Origin: a virus
Virus record (IMG/VR): IMGVR_UViG_3300021373_000755
Location: 1-29,758 of that record
Strand: one strand, 5' to 3'
Length of the DNA: 29,758 bases
Shown: in pieces, positions 24,094-29,595 of the stretch
How positions within the stretch are numbered: position 1 is the stretch's first letter
How the letters are laid out: each line of letters starts with the position of its first letter
The notes under the pieces: model-generated
What the model was told of the DNA's origin: nothing
The model's input: the letters and a program-made list of their open reading frames with translations, nothing else
Databases searched by the model: none
Program-made: the position numbers and the translations under genes

Positions 24094-24173
24094 CAACAAA
24101 CAAAACATTTCTCTAGCTCTAAGGAAAGGAATGTTGGATCAACACTAAAGGGAACGTGGACTAGCTGGACCAT
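24072..24173 (-). CDS. Possible Cys-rich microprotein, 33 aa
   Basis: ATG at 24173 opens MVQLVHVPFSVDPTFLSLEL and ends with CFVCCCH. It has no ribosome site and its 3' end covers the small-RNA promoter. The CxxC-like end fits the theme of the region, and codons such as GTC, CAC and CCC differ from the AT-rich neighbours. Could be a chance frame. Confidence 0.25.
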   Translation of the reverse strand: MVQLVHVPFSVDPTFLSLELEKCFVCCCHSITT

Positions 24174-24183
24174 CTTAACTAGG

Positions 24184-24198
24184 GTAATAGCCTATTAC
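24184..24198. promoter_or_regulatory. Perfect inverted repeat GTAATAG-C-CTATTAC
   Basis: 15-bp near-palindrome in the non-coding region, 10 bp upstream of the possible 33-aa gene. Resembles a dimeric repressor operator. Nearby arms TAGTTAAG (24069-24076) and CTTAACTA (24174-24181), and AACATT/AATGTT, add to the density of inverted repeats here. Confidence 0.35.
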
Positions 24199-24300
24199 TT
24201 CACATATTTATTTGTTACTATTTTTAGTTCATTCTGGTTTTGGGAGGGAGTGACACAGGGTTAGAACCACAATAAAGAAACTACAACTAGAATAAACATT

Positions 24301-24414
24301 ATGAAATGCACAGAGTGTAAACAACCACTCAAACAGATCAGAGATAACACTTATTACTGTATTAGTAGTATTACTAACTGTAGTTTATCTACCAAGACAG
24401 TGCATATTTCTTAG
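24301..24414 (+). CDS. Zinc-ribbon microprotein, 37 aa
   Basis: Starts MKCTECKQPLKQIRDNTYYC. C3, C6, C20 and C27 give CxxC-x13-C-x6-C, a common zinc-ribbon spacing. TAGAAT seven bases before the ATG and the lack of a ribosome site suggest a leaderless transcript. It closely resembles the start of the 38-aa protein at 25764 (MSCTECKKEL). Confidence 0.55.
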   Translation: MKCTECKQPLKQIRDNTYYCISSITNCSLSTKTVHIS

Positions 24415-24476
24415 TAAAAGTTTCCAAGGATTTACTGGTGTGTTACGCTACGCTTAGGCACACAAAAGATTGATAT

Positions 24477-24515
24477 TTGCATTCTTTTATATCTAAGTAC
24501 AGATATCTAATGCAA
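24477..24515. repeat. Interrupted inverted repeat TTGCATT / AATGCAA
   Basis: Outer arms TTGCATT (24477-24483) and AATGCAA (24509-24515) and inner arms ATATCT (24489-24494) and AGATAT (24501-24506) around a 6-nt loop. Candidate RNA hairpin or protein binding site. No U-tract follows on either strand. Confidence 0.55.
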
Positions 24516-24627
24516 CATAATGGATATTATAGGACAAGTATTTTAAGGGTTTATTGCTAAGTTATACAGAAATACAAGCTAATAAAACTATATAGATTAT
24601 TTTTTTTGGTTTATTGGGTGTAGTGGT

Positions 24628-24656
24628 TTGGAATGAGAGAGCGACACTAATATAAT
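24628..24656 (+). promoter_or_regulatory. Main early promoter candidate
   Basis: TTGGAA (24628-24633), 17-bp spacer, perfect TATAAT (24651-24656). It is flanked by TGAGAG (24634-24639) and CTCTCA (24669-24674), and more widely by GTGTAG (24618-24623) and CTACAC (24696-24701), which may be operators. Start near 24663 gives a leader of about 160 nt. Confidence 0.6.
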
Positions 24657-24769
24657 TTTAGAAGATTACTCTCATAACATCCTTCAGGTTATCCTCTACA
24701 CTTCACAACAATAACCAACTAAAAGAAATATAATTAAGATCCCCAGTAAAAGAAATCTAATTAAATAAT

Positions 24770-24796
24770 TTGTATTACTTCTGTAATGTGTATACT
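24770..24796 (+). promoter_or_regulatory. Second early promoter candidate
   Basis: TTGTAT, 15-bp spacer, TATACT (24791-24796). Start near 24803, with AAAGGG before the ATG at 24822. The spacer is short. Confidence 0.4.
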
Positions 24797-24821
24797 AAAG
24801 GTTACAAACATAAAGGGATAA

Positions 24822-25148
24822 ATGGAAAATTTATTAACAACTACAAAAAATGTATATAACTTTAAAAACAAGTTGTATATTACTTGTAATTGTAATGGTT
24901 GGGCAGAACACAACAGAAATAAAAGTTGTGGTCAATGTGTCCGTATACCTAATAAAAATCATTTGTTTTCTAATGTAAAAGAAATCACTAAGAATGATTT
25001 CTTAAAAAGAATACGCAGAAATTCTAAAGCTTATGAAAAAGAATTATTTCTTACTTTATCAAGTTTAGAGTTAACTGGGCAGTTAGCTGTAGAAGGTCAA
25101 AATATTTTGAAAATGTTACAGCTACATAATCCTAATCTGCATATATAA
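24822..25148 (+). CDS. Early protein with CxC...CxxC knuckles, 108 aa
   Basis: Residues 19-41 contain YITCNCNGWAEHNRNKSCGQ and another Cys (C22, C24, C36, C39, with H30), a likely zinc site. The rest is a basic helical region (NDFLKRIRRNSKAYEKELFL). The N-terminal site plus basic helices suggests nucleic acid binding. First gene after the early promoters; ribosome site AAAGGG. I do not recognise the family. Confidence 0.7.
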   Translation: MENLLTTTKNVYNFKNKLYITCNCNGWAEHNRNKSCGQCVRIPNKNHLFSNVKEITKNDFLKRIRRNSKAYEKELFLTLSSLELTGQLAVEGQNILKMLQLHNPNLHI

Positions 25149-25163
25149 AATAAAGGGGAAGTA

Positions 25164-25367
25164 ATGAAAAATGAATCTAACAAGTGTGTAACTTGTAACA
25201 AAAAAATAAAAGGTAATTATTTTTTTATATACTGGGACTACTATCACGATAATAATAAATGTTTAGATTTTCATTATACAAAAGAAGAATATAATGAATT
25301 ATTTGATAGTGAAGAAAATGAAGATAAACAATTTGTTTATTGGTCACAATTAGAAGAAAGCGAGTAA
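25164..25367 (+). CDS. Early acidic protein with CxxC motif, 67 aa
   Basis: Begins MKNESNKCVTCNKKIKGNYF. C8 and C11 with C33 and H37 could form a zinc site; the C-terminus is acidic (ELFDSEENEDKQFVYWSQLE). Good ribosome site (AGGGGAAG). Three bases separate its stop from the next start, so they form one operon. Unknown family. Confidence 0.65.
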   Translation: MKNESNKCVTCNKKIKGNYFFIYWDYYHDNNKCLDFHYTKEEYNELFDSEENEDKQFVYWSQLEESE

Positions 25368-25370
25368 GTA

Positions 25371-25685
25371 ATGGCGATAACAAAAAATGTTAATTGGTGG
25401 GATTTTAGAAACTCATTTAAAGATAGTAGGGCAGATAGTTTCTCATCCGAGGGATTATATGCTTTATATAATTACTTTAATGATTTAAGCGAGGATATTG
25501 GCGAAGATATAGAGCTTGATGTAATAGCCATCTGTTGTGACTTTACTGAGTACGACAGCTTAGAAGAAGCATTAGAGCAATATGACGATATAAATACTTA
25601 TGACCAGTTAGAGCAACATACAAGCATATTAAATATATCAATGTTTTTTGATAATCATAAAGGTATTATTATCCAAGCATTTTAG
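25371..25685 (+). CDS. Conserved acidic phage protein (ELDVIAICCDFTEY), 104 aa
   Basis: Acidic, helical protein. SSEGLYALYNYFNDLSEDIG and IELDVIAICCDFTEYDSLEE, ending IIIQAF, match a small-protein family I recall from diverse phages and mobile elements, usually uncharacterised. Acidic character is compatible with a DNA-mimic anti-defence role, but there is no direct evidence. Weak ribosome site; likely coupled to the 67-aa gene. Confidence 0.7.
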   Translation: MAITKNVNWWDFRNSFKDSRADSFSSEGLYALYNYFNDLSEDIGEDIELDVIAICCDFTEYDSLEEALEQYDDINTYDQLEQHTSILNISMFFDNHKGIIIQAF

Positions 25686-25693
25686 ACAGTTAG

Positions 25694-25721
25694 GCACTCT
25701 ATTTCTTTTGTTGTAGGGTGC
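25694..25721 (+). terminator. Hairpin GCACTCTA...TAGGGTGC after the 104-aa gene
   Basis: Eight base pairs (one T-G) around a 12-nt loop, followed by TTATAGTGTTT. Weak terminator or attenuator. Its left arm overlaps a TTAGGCAC motif, and a second copy stands at 25738-25745. Confidence 0.45.
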
Positions 25722-25763
25722 TTATAGTGTTTAAAAGTTAGGCACTAAAGGGAGGTTAATTAA

Positions 25764-25880
25764 ATGAGTTGTACAGAGTGCAAAAAAGAATTAAATAGTT
25801 ATGAATATTTTTTGAGTAGACATAATATTTGTGATAAGTGCAGGGCTAAAATATGGAAGGAGCACGGGTTAAATGTTTAG
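25764..25880 (+). CDS. Zinc-ribbon microprotein, 38 aa
   Basis: Starts MSCTECKKELNSYEYFLSRH and has CDKC at 23-26. CxxC-x16-CxxC is a zinc ribbon. Ribosome site GGAGG lies nine bases upstream, within a GGTTAATTAA element. The last eight bases overlap the next gene. Similar to the 37-aa protein at 24301. Confidence 0.65.
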   Translation: MSCTECKKELNSYEYFLSRHNICDKCRAKIWKEHGLNV

Positions 25881-26016
25881 TTTAGAAGGGTTAATAATAA
25901 CAATCGGTTTTATAATCGTGTTACGTGTGGCTATTGTAGGCACATTAGATCAAGTAAGAGATTACAGAATGATTAAAGAATATAAAAGACTATTTCCAAA
26001 AGTATGGGGTAAGTAA
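25873..26016 (+). CDS. Small single-span membrane protein, 47 aa
   Basis: Residues 4-26 (LEGLIITIGFIIVLRVAIVG) form a membrane helix with one Arg; the rest is basic and cytoplasmic-looking (VRDYRMIKEYKRLFPKVWGK). It overlaps both neighbours (8 bp before, TAATG after), so it is coupled. It could act on the host membrane early in infection. It contains a TGTAGGCACAT motif encoding IVGT. Confidence 0.6.
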   Translation: MFSLEGLIITIGFIIVLRVAIVGTLDQVRDYRMIKEYKRLFPKVWGK

Positions 26017-26204
26017 TGATAATAGAAACTAAAGAAGAATTTAATAGAATACATAATGAAATTACTACACATAACAACAAGAAAAATATTAAATATTATA
26101 AGGTGTTATGTCGTTTATGTATGTGTATAAATAAAATTAATTTAGCTTATGTAGATGAAATTAATTATTGTTTAGATTGCGATTATATTTTAGGGGGGAA
26201 GTAA
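26016..26204 (+). CDS. Zinc-ribbon protein, 62 aa
   Basis: Thirty residues of charged helix (MIIETKEEFNRIHNEITTHN) precede CRLCMC (C32, C35, C37) and CLDC (C52, C55). CxxC-x16-CxxC is a zinc ribbon. Overlaps both neighbours as TAATG. Unknown target. Confidence 0.65.
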   Translation: MIIETKEEFNRIHNEITTHNNKKNIKYYKVLCRLCMCINKINLAYVDEINYCLDCDYILGGK

Positions 26205-26296
26205 TGCAAAAATGTAAATATTGTAAAAATAAAATAGAATATATAGATGATTTGAATATATGCCATTATTGCTATGTAAATATATATAGTAAATAA
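26204..26296 (+). CDS. Minimal zinc-ribbon peptide, 30 aa
   Basis: Starts MQKCKYCKNKIEYIDDLNIC. CKYC (4-7) and CHYC (20-23) separated by 12 residues leave almost nothing but the metal knuckles. GGGGGGAAG precedes the overlapping TAATG start. Last gene before a strong terminator. Confidence 0.6.
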   Translation: MQKCKYCKNKIEYIDDLNICHYCYVNIYSK

Positions 26297-26317
26297 ATAG
26301 TAACTAACAACAAGATT

Positions 26318-26352
26318 AAGCCCTAGTTTTACCCTTTTAGCTAGGGTTTTTT
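26318..26352 (+). terminator. Intrinsic terminator of the first early operon
   Basis: CCCTAG (26321-26326) and CTAGGG (26341-26346), extended by AAG/TTT wobble and A-T pairs to about nine bp, with a 14-nt loop, then TTTTTTC. Confidence 0.75.
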
Positions 26353-26374
26353 CTATGGATCAGTATAACTAAAG

Positions 26375-26480
26375 TGTAGGCACATACCGACTATGCAGCG
26401 ATATTGTAGGCACATAAAAAATGTAGGTTAATAACTTGCATTGTGTAACATAGTAGTTACAATGTAGGTAGGTTAATTAA
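26375..26480 (+). promoter_or_regulatory. Cluster of TGTAGG motifs upstream of the second early operon
   Basis: TGTAGGCACAT at 26375-26385 and 26405-26415, TGTAGGTTAAT at 26422, ATGTAGGTAGG near 26462 and GGTTAATTAA at 26471-26480, all on one strand. They could be binding sites for a phage regulator or iterons of an origin. Confidence 0.45.
26436..26463 (+). promoter_or_regulatory. Promoter of the second early operon
   Basis: TTGCAT, 16-bp spacer, TACAAT (26458-26463). The start near 26470 leaves a leader of about 23 nt with GAGAGGAAG before the ATG at 26493. Follows the terminator at 26318. Confidence 0.45.
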
Positions 26481-26492
26481 AGAGAGGAAGAT

Positions 26493-26687
26493 ATGAAAAC
26501 ATTAACACTTAAACAAGTAGATAAGAAATATGGAAATCAGTATTTTGATTTGCATAAATTACCTAGTTGGAAAAAAACTAATAGAAATGATGATGACCTT
26601 TATGAAGTTATAGGTATAAGCGAAGTTATTAGAGAAAATTATAACGACATAAATTATTACTACAATAAAGAAAGTGTAGGCAAGTAA
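26493..26687 (+). CDS. Early hypothetical protein, 64 aa
   Basis: Charged, Tyr- and Asn-rich (MKTLTLKQVDKKYGNQYFDL...; NYNDINYYYNKESVGK). No Cys, no membrane segment. Good ribosome site (GAGAGG) downstream of a GGTTAATTAA element. Stop overlaps the next start (TAATG). A TGTAGGCA motif lies in its last codons (SVGK). Unknown family. Confidence 0.6.
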   Translation: MKTLTLKQVDKKYGNQYFDLHKLPSWKKTNRNDDDLYEVIGISEVIRENYNDINYYYNKESVGK

Positions 26688-26866
26688 TGATTGTTAACAA
26701 TAGTGATTTTATGTCATTGGTTTGTGATATAGCTGATGATATTGTAGATAATAAAACAACAGATTTTAATTCTACATACGATCAAATAGAAGATAAATTA
26801 ATAACAACTTTTAATTTAGAAAGATTAGAAGATAATAATTGGTTAATTAAAGAGGAGGAAGAATAA
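26687..26866 (+). CDS. Early acidic hypothetical protein, 59 aa
   Basis: Starts MIVNNSDFMSLVCDIADDIV and ends NWLIKEEEE. Very acidic and helical. Coupled on both sides by TAATG. Its 3' end includes GGTTAATTAAAGAGGAGG, which is also the ribosome site of the next gene. The acidity could suit a DNA mimic or inhibitor, but that is speculation. Confidence 0.6.
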   Translation: MIVNNSDFMSLVCDIADDIVDNKTTDFNSTYDQIEDKLITTFNLERLEDNNWLIKEEEE

Positions 26867-27087
26867 TGTTCGCAGTAACAACTAAAGAATGTATACATTG
26901 TAGGCAGACAGGTACAGTTATGGTAGATAGAAGAGCTTATAGAGAGTTTACTCAAACACCACGACACCTTAGAAGATTGATCCAAGATATATTTCCAGAT
27001 CATAGCAAAGAACAAAGAGAGCAGCTGATGACAGGTGTACACCCAGAATGTTTTGAGGAAATGTTCAGAGGAGAGGGAGAACAATAA
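26866..27087 (+). CDS. Actinophage-type CxxC...HPEC protein, 73 aa
   Basis: CIHC (C9, C12) followed by a Val-rich strand, then LIQDIFPDHSKEQREQLMTG and HPECFEEMF (H59, C62). The order CxxC, strand, LIQDxxPDxSxxxREQLxxGxHxEC closely matches a small-protein family I recall as widespread in actinobacteriophages and of unknown function. C9, C12, H59 and C62 probably bind zinc. Strong GAGGAGG ribosome site. Confidence 0.75.
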   Translation: MFAVTTKECIHCRQTGTVMVDRRAYREFTQTPRHLRRLIQDIFPDHSKEQREQLMTGVHPECFEEMFRGEGEQ

Positions 27088-27095
27088 AGTCAAAT

Positions 27096-27119
27096 AAGTT
27101 TACACGCTATTGTAAACTT
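27096..27119. promoter_or_regulatory. Perfect inverted repeat AAGTTTACA-N6-TGTAAACTT
   Basis: Nine-bp perfect arms in the gap before the 62-aa gene, with TATACT (27125-27130) immediately downstream. Best read as an operator over a promoter; as RNA it would be a weak, AT-rich hairpin. Confidence 0.55.
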
Positions 27120-27147
27120 CTGTTTATACTGTAATGAAAGGTTATTA

Positions 27148-27336
27148 ATGGTAAAAATTGATATGCCACGAGATTGTAGGCAGATAGTCGTAGCTTTTAA
27201 TCGTAGCTTTCGTATCTTCCCTAGCACAAGCGAGGTAGAAAGATATTGTAGGCGAAATAGATTAGAAGTAGTCAGCCAAGAAAATCAAATGGGATCATTC
27301 ATTGTCACTCTTAAAAGAGCAGACAGTACAATATAA
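27148..27336 (+). CDS. Early basic hypothetical protein, 62 aa
   Basis: MVKIDMPRDCRQIVVAFNRS then FRIFPSTSEVERYCRRNRLE and a final strand GSFIVTLKR. Basic, mixed alpha/beta, compatible with nucleic acid binding. AAGG ribosome site. Two TGTAGGC motifs lie in the gene and encode DCRQ and YCRR. Likely controlled by the inverted repeat upstream. Unknown family. Confidence 0.6.
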   Translation: MVKIDMPRDCRQIVVAFNRSFRIFPSTSEVERYCRRNRLEVVSQENQMGSFIVTLKRADSTI

Positions 27337-27362
27337 ACACAACTAAATAACAGAAAGGAATT

Positions 27363-27482
27363 ATGTTTAGTAAATTAATATATAGATACAAGTTCTATAA
27401 ACGAGTACGCTTAGAAGAACAACAACGGAAATCACAGGGATTATCACAGGAATTTTTAGACCAGATCAGAAAGGATATGTAA
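27363..27482 (+). CDS. Basic micropeptide, 39 aa
   Basis: Starts MFSKLIYRYKFYKRVRLEEQ and ends DQIRKDM. Amphipathic, basic helix. AAAGGA ribosome site six bases upstream and TAATG coupling to the HTH gene argue that it is real. Unknown role. Confidence 0.55.
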   Translation: MFSKLIYRYKFYKRVRLEEQQRKSQGLSQEFLDQIRKDM

Positions 27483-27730
27483 TGGATGACTTATTAGAAC
27501 AGGCACAAGAGAACATCAGCGAGAATGTAGACAAGCAAGAGAAAGAGAAACTTTATTTGGTACTGCAAGAGAGCTTGAATGAGCTATCAGGATTAGAAGA
27601 ACTTAATAAAACATACAAAGAGTTAAGAGATAAGGCAATAAAAGACCTATACAATGTAGGCATATCAGCACAGTCATTAGCAACGACTACTGAATTAACT
27701 AGACAAATGATACATAGGATTGTTAAGTAA
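27482..27730 (+). CDS. Helix-turn-helix protein, 82 aa
   Basis: An acidic coiled N-terminal half (MDDLLEQAQENISENVDKQE onward) leads into AIKDLYNVGISAQSLATTTE and LTRQMIHRIVK, a C-terminal helix-turn-helix of the kind found in resolvase tails and small regulators. Probably a dimeric DNA-binding regulator. A TGTAGGCATAT motif encodes NVGI within it. Coupled to the 39-aa gene. Confidence 0.65.
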   Translation: MDDLLEQAQENISENVDKQEKEKLYLVLQESLNELSGLEELNKTYKELRDKAIKDLYNVGISAQSLATTTELTRQMIHRIVK

Positions 27731-27732
27731 AC

Positions 27733-27752
27733 AACCTCTATTGCTAGAGGTT
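27733..27752 (+). terminator. Hairpin AACCTCTA-TTGC-TAGAGGTT
   Basis: Perfect 8-bp stem with a 4-nt loop, right after the HTH gene stop. The 3' flank is not U-rich, so it may be an attenuator or weak terminator. The following ~100 bp contain only a doubtful TTG-started 23-aa frame (27778-27849). Confidence 0.5.
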
Positions 27753-27831
27753 ATCTACTTCAGAAAGGAAATAAACATTGAATAATTTGTTTATCAGTTT
27801 CATTGTAGTAGATATTGTCAGACTTAGTAAC

Positions 27832-27837
27832 TATAAT
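27832..27837 (+). promoter_or_regulatory. -10 element before the Rad52-like gene
   Basis: Perfect TATAAT followed by GTAGG, with AGGAG before the ATG at 27860. No well-spaced -35 is visible. The flanking AATGTAGG repeats that after the promoter at 26458. Confidence 0.35.
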
Positions 27838-27859
27838 GTAGGAAAATAGGAGATAAATA

Positions 27860-28795
27860 ATGAATAAAGAAACACAGAAGAAGTTGATTAAAGACTTCCC
27901 AAAGAATGTAATTAACAAAGCACCACAAGGTAAGTTTGGAGATTACATAAGTCACGGCATTATCACTAAGAGATTAGTTGATGTAGCACCAGACTATAAC
28001 TTCACATACGAAGTGTTGAGAGATAAAGACAACGCTATTGTAGGTGCAAAGTGTAGGTTAGAAATCCCTGGACTAGGTATCAAAGAAGATGTAGGAGATG
28101 TAGATGTACACGCTGTTAAGCGTAACTTAACTGAAAGCGAACTACTTAAACTTGCAGTTTCAGATGGTATTAAGCGTTGTGCTATGAGATTTGGATTAGG
28201 TTTAGACCAACTCTGGAATGGTGGCGTAACAGAAGAAGAACATTACTCTGCACCACAACCAATGGAAAAGACAGGTACTGTTAAAGATCAAGTCATAGAA
28301 AAAGAAGATGAGTTAGCTAAAGCGAAACAAGACTTTGCTAAAGATGTAGCTGATAATCCTAATAACAAGCAAGAGTTAGCAAAGTTTATGGATGCAACTA
28401 TAAAAGACAAAGCTAAAAGAGATAAGCTAAAGCGTAAAGTCTATGATGATGTAGTGTCAAAAGGATTTCCAAAAGATATTAATGAATGGGATGAATCACA
28501 AATAGAAATATATAAAGATGAAGTCTTTAATGCTAATGAAGATAAGTTACCAGACACAACAGAGGCAGAGGAAATTTTAGGTGCAAAGGTTACCTATACT
28601 GGACCTCCAACTGATGAGAACAAAGTATGTCCTAGTTGTACTGATAAAGGTAGCGTTGTAGATAACAGAGATAAGAAATCTGATCCTAAGTTCTCTAAGA
28701 TACCAGACTTTGCTTGTCAGAAAGCACCTTATGGTAGTGGCTGTGGTTGGGCTGCTTGGTCAGGTAACGAATCAATACCAAGCGAATGGATTTAG
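27860..28795 (+). CDS. Rad52-like single-strand annealing protein with C-terminal zinc ribbon
   Basis: A 311-aa protein. Residues 20-120 (GKFGDYISHGIITKRLVDVA through TESELLKLAVSDGIKRCAMR and FGLGLDQLW) match the Rad52/22-like annealing fold, including the A-x-S-D-G-I-K-R-x-x-x-R-F-G-L-G helix. Residues 140-240 are a charged linker. C257, C260, C286 and C295 (CPSC, FACQK, GCGWAAW) form a zinc ribbon like those ending some actinophage recombination proteins. It should pair complementary single strands in phage recombination or replication. Its stop overlaps the next start by 10 bp. Confidence 0.65.
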   Translation: MNKETQKKLIKDFPKNVINKAPQGKFGDYISHGIITKRLVDVAPDYNFTYEVLRDKDNAIVGAKCRLEIPGLGIKEDVGDVDVHAVKRNLTESELLKLAVSDGIKRCAMRFGLGLDQLWNGGVTEEEHYSAPQPMEKTGTVKDQVIEKEDELAKAKQDFAKDVADNPNNKQELAKFMDATIKDKAKRDKLKRKVYDDVVSKGFPKDINEWDESQIEIYKDEVFNANEDKLPDTTEAEEILGAKVTYTGPPTDENKVCPSCTDKGSVVDNRDKKSDPKFSKIPDFACQKAPYGSGCGWAAWSGNESIPSEWI

Positions 28796-29091
28796 AACGA
28801 GCAGGGGAATCTATAAACATAGAGAAACTTAAAGCTAGGTTGCAAAAAAGATTTCCTGATTATAACTTTGATGTACCTGCACCACCAGATACTAAATGCA
28901 AAGCACCATTTTATTGCGAACAGAACGAGATTAAATATTCAGATATGGAGGGCAATCTTTACTGTGGTTATAGGTATAAGCTGACTGATGAGAAGAATCC
29001 ATTTACTTGGGAATGGAAAGTATGTCACGCTTTACTAGAGCCAGTAGATATACAAGCCAAACATAAGGAAGATGAGGTGGAACTATTTTAA
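28786..29091 (+). CDS. Early protein with four spaced Cys, 101 aa
   Basis: N-terminal basic helix (NIEKLKARLQKRFPDYNFDV), then TKCKAPFYC, LYCGYRYK and WKVCHALLEP (C38, C44, C60, C80), a possible metal site. Starts inside the Rad52-like gene, so probably made in concert with it and perhaps assists it. Unknown family. Confidence 0.6.
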   Translation: MDLERAGESINIEKLKARLQKRFPDYNFDVPAPPDTKCKAPFYCEQNEIKYSDMEGNLYCGYRYKLTDEKNPFTWEWKVCHALLEPVDIQAKHKEDEVELF

Positions 29092-29210
29092 AATGTTTAA
29101 GTTGTAATATAGGTGAGCTTGATCTGTTCGGTGAGCCAAGCCACATAGTAAATGGTTATTGCGAAGAATGTAGAAAGGTAATGGAATATGCAAACACAAA
29201 TTATAAATAG
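29085..29210 (+). CDS. Zinc-ribbon microprotein with a non-canonical start, 41 aa
   Basis: The frame reads KCLSCNIGELDLFGEPSHIV then NGYCEECRK (C4, C7, C26, C29 counting from 29085). CxxC-x18-CxxC matches the other ribbons here. No ATG, GTG or TTG lies between the upstream in-frame stop (29073-29075) and the first CxxC. ATT at 29085 has GAGGTGG five bases before it. Alternatives are a -1 frameshift from the 101-aa gene near CTATTTTAA, or a sequencing error. It overlaps the end of the 101-aa gene and the start of the 135-aa gene. Confidence 0.45.
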   Translation: MLKCLSCNIGELDLFGEPSHIVNGYCEECRKVMEYANTNYK

Positions 29211-29595
29211 ACTAAATGAACTTTATCCAAATATGGATAAGCTACAAGAAACAGAAGATCCATTTTGTTCTTATGATGCAATGAATGACACATACATTGT
29301 AGAGATTAAGTCAAGAGATAAGACATATGACAGTTGGATAATAGAGAAGAAGAAATTTGATTCTAATATTATCAAAGCTATTGAGGAGAACAAGTCTTTT
29401 ATTTATCTTACTGAATGCAACGGTAAGGTTATGACTTGGAATATTAATAGAATGATTGCAGCTGAATATGATTTCAAATGGGAGCTTAGAGATATGCCTT
29501 CCACTACAGAGTTTGACAACAATCATATGATAAGTAAAGAAGTAGGGTATCTGTTTGAAGCAGATGCTAAAGTACATACAAAGGAGATATTATGA
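29188..29595 (+). CDS. Probable PD-(D/E)XK-type nuclease, 135 aa
   Basis: DPFCSYDAMNDTYIVEIKSR holds D30, D34, E39 and K41 in the D...ExK pattern of this fold. It is followed by TYDSWIIEKKKFDSNIIKAI and a strand FIYLTECNGKVMTWNI. I recall small phage proteins with this order annotated as PD-(D/E)XK nucleases. Next to a Rad52-like annealing protein it could supply a recombination nuclease. Small size and partial motif leave some doubt. Stop overlaps the next start (ATGA). Confidence 0.55.
   Translation: MQTQIINRLNELYPNMDKLQETEDPFCSYDAMNDTYIVEIKSRDKTYDSWIIEKKKFDSNIIKAIEENKSFIYLTECNGKVMTWNINRMIAAEYDFKWELRDMPSTTEFDNNHMISKEVGYLFEADAKVHTKEIL

Larger units (their letters stand above)
24415..24821 (+). 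promoter_or_regulatory. Non-coding leader region of the rightward early operon
   Basis: About 400 bp with no convincing gene on either strand. It contains a TTAGGCAC motif (24454-24461), TACGC repeated twice, a long inverted repeat (24477-24515), a T8 tract near 24600, a promoter (24628-24656) inside nested inverted repeats (24618-24701) and a second promoter (24770-24796). Confidence 0.6.

Noticed and set aside
24100-24300. tRNA-like segment
   Set aside because: No cloverleaf with anticodon arm and T-loop could be formed; the stems found do not match tRNA spacing.
26782-27093. 103-aa minus-strand frame
   Set aside because: Antisense to the well-supported 59- and 73-aa genes.
25935-27665. 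CRISPR array based on recurring TGTAGGC units
   Set aside because: Units are too short, irregularly spaced and partly inside genes.
27778-27849. 23-aa frame starting with TTG before the Rad52-like gene
   Set aside because: There is a nearby AAAGGA, but the frame overlaps the promoter and has no recognisable content.
29311-29577. 88-aa minus-strand frame
   Set aside because: Antisense to the nuclease-like gene, with no independent support.
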